A stretch of 64,000 nucleotides of DNA. It comes from Ignavibacteria bacterium. GTDB taxonomy: Bacteria > Bacteroidota > Ignavibacteria > Kapaibacteriales > UBA961. The stretch covers positions 1 through 64,000 of the forward strand of contig VGWD01000007.1 of the NCBI GenBank assembly GCA_016873735.1. The letters are read 5' to 3'. Below, piece by piece: positions 1 through 6,454 of this stretch (positions are counted from its first letter, which is position 1; every line of letters starts with the position of its first letter). The translations under genes were made by a program, and so were the position numbers. The notes below the pieces were generated by a model. The model made no database searches and was not told where the DNA came from. It saw only the letters and a list, made by a program, of their open reading frames with translations.

Positions 1-800
1 ATGCCAAAGGTTGCGCGGGATTTTCAAGAAAACAATTGGATGAACTCACTGAATATGCCAAAAAATATGGCGCAGGTGGACTCGCCTATCTGAAATGGTC
101 TGCCGAAGGAGAAATACAATCACCGATACTAAAATTCTTGAGTGAAGACCATATAAATTCCATCAAGAATGAACTTGAAGTCGAACATGGCGATCTCGTG
201 CTCATCACGGTCGGTGAATGGGAGCGCGCATGTACCATCGCAGGGGCACTTCGACTCGAAATCGCGCGTCGTTCCGGCATCATGGAAACAGTGAAAGATT
301 TATTCTCCTTTTCTTGGATCACCGAATTCCCTCTTCTTGAATATTCACCTGAAGAGAATCGCTATATCGCAAGACATCATCCATTCACCGCTCCAATGAA
401 TGAGGATGTGCATCTCCTTGATGAAGCTCCTGAAAAGGCACGTGCAAAAGCACATGATCTTGTGATCAATGGCTATGAAGTTGCCGGTGGAAGCATTCGT
501 ATTCATCAAAATGAAGTCCAACAACGCATGTTCGATTTACTTGGATTCACACGCGAAGAAGCTGAAACCAAATTCGGATTTTTACTCAGCGCATTGCAAT
601 ATGGCGCTCCCCCACATGGCGGAATCGCATTCGGTTTCGATCGCTTGTCCATGTTGATCTCCGGCACCGAAAATATTCGCGATGTAATTGCATTCCCAAA
701 AACAACGAGCGCGCTCGCATTGATGGAACAATGCCCAAGCCCCGTCGCCAATGCACAACTCGGTGAATTGGGCATTGCAATCGCAAAAGGAAATGCATAG
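1..800 (+). CDS. aspS: Aspartate--tRNA ligase, C-terminal part (5' end outside window)
   Basis: Class II aminoacyl-tRNA synthetase that charges tRNA-Asp (or tRNA-Asp/Asn) in the cytoplasm. The open frame runs in from the left edge (codon phase starts at base 3), so the gene is truncated by the window; about 265 of the usual 590 or so residues are visible. The visible part starts with GFSRKQLDELT, typical of the bacterial GAD insertion domain, and continues through the catalytic core with RHHPFTAP, GGSIRIH and the class II motif 3 GIAFGFDRL near the end. A TTG at 36 could be mistaken for a start, but the homology continues upstream of it. The stop TAG overlaps the GTG start of the next gene by one base, so the two are probably co-translated. 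Confidence 0.93.
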   Translation, partial: AKGCAGFSRKQLDELTEYAKKYGAGGLAYLKWSAEGEIQSPILKFLSEDHINSIKNELEVEHGDLVLITVGEWERACTIAGALRLEIARRSGIMETVKDLFSFSWITEFPLLEYSPEENRYIARHHPFTAPMNEDVHLLDEAPEKARAKAHDLVINGYEVAGGSIRIHQNEVQQRMFDLLGFTREEAETKFGFLLSALQYGAPPHGGIAFGFDRLSMLISGTENIRDVIAFPKTTSALALMEQCPSPVANAQLGELGIAIAKGNA

Positions 801-1852
801 TGAAACGCATCCTCATCATCATCGGCGCAATAGTGCTTCTGTGTTTAATCATTATTTTTAAACCGGCAAGCAAGACAAAACCGAAAGGTCCGCCAGGTGG
901 ACCCAAAACGCCGACAGCGGTTACATATGCAATCGTTCGTGATACATTATTCACACGATCAATCATCGTGACGGGAAGTCTTGCACCTCATGACATGGTT
1001 CGCATCGCGCCGGAGATAGCAGGAAGAATCATCAGTGTTTCCTTCACTGAAGGTGCAAAAGTCTCTCAGGGACAAGTCTTGACAAAACTGGACGATTCAG
1101 AATTGCAAGCACAATTGACAAAACTCAAAGCATTACTTGCACTCGCCGAGACAAATGCCAAACGCGAACAATCATTATTGCAAGGCGGCGGAACTAGTCA
1201 GGAATTGTTTGAACGCGCCGAAAATACCGTCACCACATTGCTTGCTGATATTTCTGTGGTTAAAGCAGCCATTGCAAAAACAACAATCAGAGCTCCTTTT
1301 GCAGGTACAATCGGCATCAAACAATTAAGCAAAGGAAGTTATGTTTCACCCGGATCGGTGATTACCGAACTTGTGAATACTCAACCCATTCGAATTGAAG
1401 CATCGATTCCTGAACGATATGGAATGAATCTCAAAAAGGGCATGACAATTCAATTTCGACAAGCTGGTGATTCAATGCTTCATGATGGAGTCATTCATGC
1501 AATCAATCCGATGATAGACAATGCAACAAGAACAATAAGCATCATCGCAGTGCATAAGAATTCTCAGAATGAATTCAAACCCGGTGCATTCGCCGAAGTT
1601 ATACTTCCGATGTCACAACCTGAACCAACTATATTGATTCCAACAGAAGCCGCTGTACCGGATATTCGAGGCTTGCGAGTCTTTGTCTTGCGCAATGGTA
1701 AAGCCATGCCGCAACCAATCATAACAGGTATGCGTACGGATGCATCACTAGAAATTGTGAAAGGACTTTCCATCGGAGATTCTCTGATTATCAGCGGAGC
1801 TTCTTTATTGAAACCAAATTCATCGGTTCAAGCCAAACCAAATCGGAATTGA
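800..1852 (+). CDS. RND/MacA-type efflux periplasmic adaptor (membrane fusion protein)
   Basis: Periplasmic adaptor subunit that links an inner-membrane efflux pump to an outer-membrane channel. Residues 1-22 form an N-terminal membrane anchor. A barrel-sandwich/lipoyl half-motif follows (IAGRIISVSFTEGAKVSQGQ, about residues 73-92), then a short alpha-hairpin (about 100-150), the second lipoyl half (IRAPFAGTIG, about 163-172) and the beta-barrel and membrane-proximal domains; 350 residues is a normal length. It starts with GTG one base inside the aspS stop. Adaptors are normally followed by their RND or ABC pump and a TolC-like channel, but here DUF2203 and argD follow, so the partner pump must be encoded elsewhere. 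Family assignment is firm; the substrate is unknown. Confidence 0.85.
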   Translation: MKRILIIIGAIVLLCLIIIFKPASKTKPKGPPGGPKTPTAVTYAIVRDTLFTRSIIVTGSLAPHDMVRIAPEIAGRIISVSFTEGAKVSQGQVLTKLDDSELQAQLTKLKALLALAETNAKREQSLLQGGGTSQELFERAENTVTTLLADISVVKAAIAKTTIRAPFAGTIGIKQLSKGSYVSPGSVITELVNTQPIRIEASIPERYGMNLKKGMTIQFRQAGDSMLHDGVIHAINPMIDNATRTISIIAVHKNSQNEFKPGAFAEVILPMSQPEPTILIPTEAAVPDIRGLRVFVLRNGKAMPQPIITGMRTDASLEIVKGLSIGDSLIISGASLLKPNSSVQAKPNRN

Positions 1853-1853
1853 T

Positions 1854-2267
1854 ATGCAGGAAATCAAGTATTTCACTCCAGAAGAAGCCAATCGCACATT
1901 GCCACTTGTCCGCAGCATCGTGAACGATATTCTTCGCATTGGATCTCAATTACGAACTCGTATCACGGAACTGAAGCAAACGGGAGAAGACCCGCGCAAA
2001 GATGAAACATGCATGGCCTTTTCTGATACGCTGAAAGAATTGCATGCAGAGCTCGAAGAACTTGGATGTGAATACAAAGACTGGAATTTCAATATTGGGC
2101 TCGTTGATTTTCCCGCAATCATAGAAGGACGCGAAATGCTCCTCTGTTGGAGAAGCGATGAAGATGCAATCACTCATTTTCATGGATTCATGGACGGCTA
2201 TGCGGGGAGAAAACTATTACCACATTCATATCTCAATCAAGATCCACTATTGGATGATACAGAATGA
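1854..2267 (+). CDS. DUF2203 family protein
   Basis: Small soluble protein of 137 residues. It opens with the hallmark of DUF2203 proteins, YFTPEEANRTLPLVR (residues 5-19), followed by a predicted helical stretch and the second conserved block with GLVDFPA and LLCWRSDED. No signal peptide or membrane segment. The function of the family is unknown. It starts one base after the stop of the efflux adaptor gene and overlaps argD by four bases (ATGA), so it sits inside a tight aspS-adaptor-DUF2203-argD transcript. Family call is from the two conserved blocks; nothing in the context tells what it does. Confidence 0.75.
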   Translation: MQEIKYFTPEEANRTLPLVRSIVNDILRIGSQLRTRITELKQTGEDPRKDETCMAFSDTLKELHAELEELGCEYKDWNFNIGLVDFPAIIEGREMLLCWRSDEDAITHFHGFMDGYAGRKLLPHSYLNQDPLLDDTE

Positions 2268-3466
2268 AAGAAACATTGATTCAACGCGAACATGAAGTGA
2301 TGTTCCAAAATTATCGTCGACTTCCAATTGAAATCGATAAAGCAATCGGTACGGAAATTTTCGACAAATCCGGAAAACGCTATCTCGATTTTTTAAGTGG
2401 AATCGCCGTCAATGCACTTGGTCATTCACATCCTCGCATCATCAAGGCAATTCAACTGCAAGCCGAACAATATCTTCATGTCTCGAATTTCTTTTATCAA
2501 GAACCACAGATTCGTCTTTCGGAAATGATAAAGGAAAAGTCCGGAATGGATCGGGTATACTACAGCAATTCAGGTGCAGAAAGTTTTGAAGGCGCAATCA
2601 AACTTGCTCGACTTTGGGGCAATGAACATGGCAAACATCATATGATTGCATTCGAAGGTGGCTTTCACGGAAGAACATATGGCCCTCTGAGTTTGATGAA
2701 TAAACCGCTGTATAAAGATGGCATGGGTCCCTTCCTCCCAAATATGAGCGTGATACCATTCAATGATATTGATGCTTTGCGGAAGGCAGTGAATGATGAT
2801 ACTTGTGCAGTCGCACTCGAATTCCTCCAAGGAGAAGGTGGAATCACGCATGCCGATCCCGCATTTGTCACTGAACTCATGAATCTCAAAGACCAATACA
2901 ATTTTCTGATAATCGCCGATGAAGTGCAGTCCGGAGTCGGCAGAACAGGTTCTTTATTCTTTTTTGATAAATATCTCATCAAACCCGACATCATCGTGAT
3001 GGCCAAGGGAATCGGTGGCGGATTACCACTCGGGGCAATTGTCACAACCAATGATTTGGCGAAATTGGTAGATAAAGGCCGTCACGGGACAACTTATGGC
3101 GGAAATTCCCTTGCCTGTGCTGCCGGAATCGTGGTGATGGAAGAATTATACTCGGGAGTCATGGCAAATGCACACGAAATGGGGTGTTATTTGAAGGAAA
3201 CTTTACATGCAATCATGGATGAATTTCCTGATTATGTCAAGGAGATACGGGGTTGTGGATGCATGCAAGGTGTCGTTTTATCGTTCGAATCAGCCATATT
3301 GGTGGAAGAATTGCTCAAAAACGGCATCATTGCCAACTCAACCGCGGTGAAAGTCCTGCGTGTTTTACCTCCCCTCACGATAAGCAAAAAAGATGTCGAT
3401 GAATTTGCCTCGGGGCTTCGACAATCCTTGCAAACCCTTATTGCAATGGGAGTTTCCAAGGGATAA
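2264..3466 (+). CDS. argD: Acetylornithine aminotransferase-like class III PLP enzyme
   Basis: Fold-type I, class III aminotransferase, most likely acetylornithine aminotransferase (arginine synthesis; many also accept succinyldiaminopimelate in lysine synthesis). Features in order: YLDFLSGIAVNALGHSHP (substrate side), NSGAESFEGAIKLAR (PLP phosphate binding), FHGRTYG, then IADEVQSGVGRTG with the PLP-pyridine aspartate, and the Schiff-base lysine K248 in MAKGIGGGLPLGA. The 400-residue length is typical. It overlaps DUF2203 by four bases. No other arginine genes are nearby, so the exact substrate (acetylornithine, ornithine, or another amine) is inferred from overall similarity, not from context. 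Confidence 0.8.
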   Translation: MKETLIQREHEVMFQNYRRLPIEIDKAIGTEIFDKSGKRYLDFLSGIAVNALGHSHPRIIKAIQLQAEQYLHVSNFFYQEPQIRLSEMIKEKSGMDRVYYSNSGAESFEGAIKLARLWGNEHGKHHMIAFEGGFHGRTYGPLSLMNKPLYKDGMGPFLPNMSVIPFNDIDALRKAVNDDTCAVALEFLQGEGGITHADPAFVTELMNLKDQYNFLIIADEVQSGVGRTGSLFFFDKYLIKPDIIVMAKGIGGGLPLGAIVTTNDLAKLVDKGRHGTTYGGNSLACAAGIVVMEELYSGVMANAHEMGCYLKETLHAIMDEFPDYVKEIRGCGCMQGVVLSFESAILVEELLKNGIIANSTAVKVLRVLPPLTISKKDVDEFASGLRQSLQTLIAMGVSKG

Positions 3467-3470
3467 AATC

Positions 3471-3502
3471 TTTGGTCAAATGGCGTATTTCCCGTATTTT
3501 CG
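3471..3502 (+). promoter_or_regulatory. Candidate Bacteroidota-type promoter of ffh
   Basis: TTTG at 3471-3474, 20-base spacer, then TATTTTCG at 3495-3502 (one mismatch to the TAnnTTTG -7 element of Bacteroidota). The predicted transcription start would lie about 20 bases before the ffh ATG. It falls in the short gap after argD. Confidence 0.4.
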
Positions 3503-3531
3503 TGGCTCACTGATTGTCACATGGCACAACT

Positions 3532-4890
3532 ATGTTTGAGAGTTTACAGACAAAATTGGAATCTGCTCTGAAGGTCTTTCGAGGTCAATCGAAGATCACA
3601 GAGGAGAATATCAAGGAAGCATTGAATGAAGTGCGTAATGCCCTTCTCGATGCCGATGTGAACTTTGCGGTTGTGAAAGACTTCATTGAGACTGTGCTGA
3701 GCAAAGCGGTTGGATTGGAAGTGAAAGGAAATATTCTTCCCGGACAGATGATCGTAAAATTGATTCATGATGAACTTGTTGCTCTTATGGGCACTGGTAA
3801 GGCGGAAATCAATTTCTCATCACAACCACCGACGATCATCATGGTTGCTGGTTTGCAGGGTTCAGGTAAGACCACATTCTGCGGTAAGTTGGCATTGCAT
3901 CTCAAGAAGAAGGGTCGCCAACCGATGCTTGTTGCATGTGACATCTATCGTCCCGCAGCGGTTGATCAGTTGAAATTGCTTGGAGAGCAAGTTGCTGTTC
4001 CCGTGTATTCTGCCGAAGGCAAAGATCCTGTACAGATTGCGAAAGAGTCTTTGGGTGAGGCCAGAAAATTTGCTCGTGACATCATCATCGTCGATACTGC
4101 AGGTCGCTTGACCATTGATGAAGAGATGATGCGCGAAGTTGAGAATATCAAAAAAGAAATCAATCCTCGTGAAATCCTGTTTGTCTGCGATGCGATGACC
4201 GGTCAAGATGCCGTCAATACCGCAAAGGCATTTCATGAATCCTTGAGTTTGACCGGCGTTGTGCTTACCAAATTGGACGGTGATACACGCGGTGGTGCGG
4301 CATTGTCCATCAAGCAAGTTGTGGGACAGCCCATCAAATTCGTTGGTATTGGAGAAAAAGTTGAGGCACTCGAGCCATTTCATCCTGATCGTATTGCATC
4401 ACGCATATTGGGCATGGGTGACATCATAACGCTTGTTGAGAAAGCTCAGCAGGAGATTGATGAAAAAGAAGCGGCTCGCCTCGAAGAAAAAATCCGCAAG
4501 AATCAATTCACGCTTCAGGATTTCTTGGAGCAATTGCGGGTGATCAAGAAAATGGGTTCATTGAAGGATCTTCTCGGCATGATCCCAGGAATGGACAAAG
4601 CGATGCGCAATGTACAATTGGATGACAAAGCATTCAATCGCGTGGAGGCAATCATTCTCTCCATGACAGGCGAAGAGCGATATAACCCAAGAATACTGAG
4701 CGGATCGCGCAGAAGGCGAATTGCAATGGGAAGTGGAACATCAATCGCAGATGTCAATCGCTTGCTCTCGCAATTCGAGGATATGCAAAAAATGATGAAG
4801 ACTGTATCGCAAAGTCAAAACAATCCGATGCAACGTCTTCGCGGAATGAAAATGCCGAGTTTCAAAATACCAACCGGCTTCAAACGCTGA
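3532..4890 (+). CDS. ffh: Signal recognition particle protein Ffh (SRP54 GTPase)
   Basis: GTPase that binds the 4.5S RNA and signal sequences of nascent membrane proteins and docks ribosomes to FtsY. The N domain starts MFESLQTKLE; this ATG is chosen over a TTG six codons upstream because Ffh proteins begin here. The G domain has the P-loop GLQGSGKTT (from residue 107), VACDIYRPAAVDQL, the DTAGR box and TKLDGDTRGGAAL. The C-terminal M domain is methionine-rich (LLGMIPGMDKAM, QKMMKTV) and contains SGSRRRRIAMGSG, the RNA-binding helix-turn-helix. At 452 residues it is full length. It is followed 41 bases later by rpsP, as in many bacteria. Confidence 0.97.
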   Translation: MFESLQTKLESALKVFRGQSKITEENIKEALNEVRNALLDADVNFAVVKDFIETVLSKAVGLEVKGNILPGQMIVKLIHDELVALMGTGKAEINFSSQPPTIIMVAGLQGSGKTTFCGKLALHLKKKGRQPMLVACDIYRPAAVDQLKLLGEQVAVPVYSAEGKDPVQIAKESLGEARKFARDIIIVDTAGRLTIDEEMMREVENIKKEINPREILFVCDAMTGQDAVNTAKAFHESLSLTGVVLTKLDGDTRGGAALSIKQVVGQPIKFVGIGEKVEALEPFHPDRIASRILGMGDIITLVEKAQQEIDEKEAARLEEKIRKNQFTLQDFLEQLRVIKKMGSLKDLLGMIPGMDKAMRNVQLDDKAFNRVEAIILSMTGEERYNPRILSGSRRRRIAMGSGTSIADVNRLLSQFEDMQKMMKTVSQSQNNPMQRLRGMKMPSFKIPTGFKR

Positions 4891-4931
4891 AGCACCGGAT
4901 TTATTCACCCTTAACTTGAGTAGGGTATCTC

Positions 4932-5432
4932 ATGGTAAAACTTCGTTTGCGCCGTAAAGGTCGCAAAAAAGCACCAACCTATGACATCGTCGCAGTTGAC
5001 AGTCGTTCACGTCGTGACGGTGATTATTTGGAGCGCATCGGATATTATGATCCGATGAAGCAACCATCAACAGTTTCTTTCCAGCATGACAGAGCAATTT
5101 ATTGGCTCAATAACGGTGCACAGCCTACTGACATCGTTCGCTCACTTATGAGTGCCGATGGCTTATTGCTTCGTCGTCAAATGGAATTTAAAGGCAAAAC
5201 CGGCGAAGAAATTGAAGCGGCAATTGCAAAGCACAGAGACTTGGCAATAGCTCGCTATTTGAAAAAACAAGCAGCTCGCAAAGCTCGCAAGTTGGCAGCA
5301 GCTGCTGCTGCGGCTGCAGCTCCTGTAGATGAAGCAGCTCCTGCGCCAGAAGCAGCACCAGTTGAAGAGCCAATGAATTCAACAGAAGATATACCACCTG
5401 CCGAACCATCAGCAGAGCAACCCGAAGGTTGA
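4932..5432 (+). CDS. rpsP: 30S ribosomal protein S16 with long acidic Ala/Pro tail
   Basis: Small-subunit ribosomal protein S16. Residues 1-85 are the conserved domain (MVKLRLRRKGRKKAPTYDIV, SRRDGDYLERIGYYDP, WLNNGAQPTDIVRSL). Bacterial S16 is usually 80-100 residues; this one has 166 because of a low-complexity C-terminal extension: a basic helix (KKQAARKARKLAA) and then an alanine/proline/glutamate tail. Such tails occur in Bacteroidota S16. The usual downstream partners rimM, trmD and rplS are absent; the gene is followed directly by a strong terminator. Confidence 0.95.
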   Translation: MVKLRLRRKGRKKAPTYDIVAVDSRSRRDGDYLERIGYYDPMKQPSTVSFQHDRAIYWLNNGAQPTDIVRSLMSADGLLLRRQMEFKGKTGEEIEAAIAKHRDLAIARYLKKQAARKARKLAAAAAAAAAPVDEAAPAPEAAPVEEPMNSTEDIPPAEPSAEQPEG

Positions 5433-5450
5433 TACATAATCAATTCAATA

Positions 5451-5487
5451 AAAAAAGGTGTGATCTTTATTGATCACACCTTTTTTT
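5451..5487. terminator. Bidirectional rho-independent terminator between rpsP and channel gene
   Basis: Perfect 9-bp stem GGTGTGATC (5457-5465) / GATCACACC (5472-5480) with a six-base loop, flanked by an A-run before and a seven-T run after. It can therefore terminate rpsP on the + strand and the convergent ion-channel gene on the - strand, whose stop codon lies in the T-run. Confidence 0.9.
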
Positions 5488-6376
5488 ATTGCTTCCTTCT
5501 TTTCAACTCATCTATGATGATGTTCATCTCTTGGTCGAAATTTTGTTTATACTCTTGAAGTCGTAGAAGCAAGGCATCATCTGAATCATGTAACATCTTC
5601 ACTTCCATTTCTTCCTGCAAATGCCTTCTTCGTGTTTCATCCATTTCTGATATGATGATACCGACAAAGAGATTCAAAATGATCAAAGCACCAACAAGCA
5701 CAAAACTACAAAAGTATAAAGGTGATAGGAAAGGATGTGGATGAATGCATTTATACATATTTGCTTTCATGAGCTCGGACCAACCATCACCTGTCATAAC
5801 TTGGAAGAGAGTCAATACTGCCTGTGACAAACTTCCAAAATGCTGTGGATCATTCACGCCGAACAAAAACACTCCAATCACAGCATAGGAATAATACAGA
5901 ATTCCCATGAGCATGAATACTTGCCACAATGTTGGTAAGCTATGAAGCAGGGTTTCGACAATAGTACGAAGTTGTTTGAAGCGTCCAATCAAACGAAGAA
6001 CACGCAATGATTTCAGAGATCTGAAAATACGCAACGTTCTGGCTGCAAGAACTGCCTCATATGTGGATTCATCATGTGTGATGAGCAATGGCAGAAATCC
6101 CAACATCACGATAAAAATGTCAAAGAGATTCCATCCATCCGAAAAGTACAAGCGAAGATCATCTCTATAAGCATAGATTTTTACTAGAATTTCGGTTACG
6201 AAAATATGATGAATGACAATGTTAGTGATATGAAGTGGATCATGAAATGTATTCATCATTATTTTATCTGTTTCTACGCCTACGAGAATGGCGGATAGAA
6301 TAATGACACCGAGAATGAATGTATCGAACCAATTGGATTCATTATGTCTTAACTTGTAGAGAAGGTCAGCAAACAT
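5486..6376 (-). CDS. Single-domain voltage-gated cation channel (BacNav/CavMr-like)
   Basis: Six-transmembrane ion transport protein of 296 residues, the size of homotetrameric bacterial sodium/calcium channels. S1 is about residues 17-34. The voltage sensor S4 (113-131) has six positive charges at every third position (RTLRIFRSLKSLRVLRLI). S5 is about 150-172. The pore loop FQVMTGDGWSE has the filter TGDGWS at 195-200, and S6 (about 220-245) ends GIIISEMDE. The C-terminal 50 residues are strongly charged and heptad-like, matching the tetramerising coiled coil of BacNav channels. The filter differs from the sodium-type LESWS sequence: one acid followed by glycine, closer to calcium-channel filters, so calcium permeation is inferred. 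Single gene, convergent with rpsP. Confidence 0.88.
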   Translation of the reverse strand: MFADLLYKLRHNESNWFDTFILGVIILSAILVGVETDKIMMNTFHDPLHITNIVIHHIFVTEILVKIYAYRDDLRLYFSDGWNLFDIFIVMLGFLPLLITHDESTYEAVLAARTLRIFRSLKSLRVLRLIGRFKQLRTIVETLLHSLPTLWQVFMLMGILYYSYAVIGVFLFGVNDPQHFGSLSQAVLTLFQVMTGDGWSELMKANMYKCIHPHPFLSPLYFCSFVLVGALIILNLFVGIIISEMDETRRRHLQEEMEVKMLHDSDDALLLRLQEYKQNFDQEMNIIIDELKRRKQ

Positions 6377-6454
6377 GAGTAAAACGAATATATAGTATAT
6401 AAAAAGGCACGATCATCATTGTGGCCGTGCCCATTATTTCAAACACAGGGTGTG

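Noticed and set aside
3862-4383. 173-codon open frame antisense to ffh
   Set aside because: Lies fully inside ffh, has no recognisable domain or start signal; shadow of a conserved gene.
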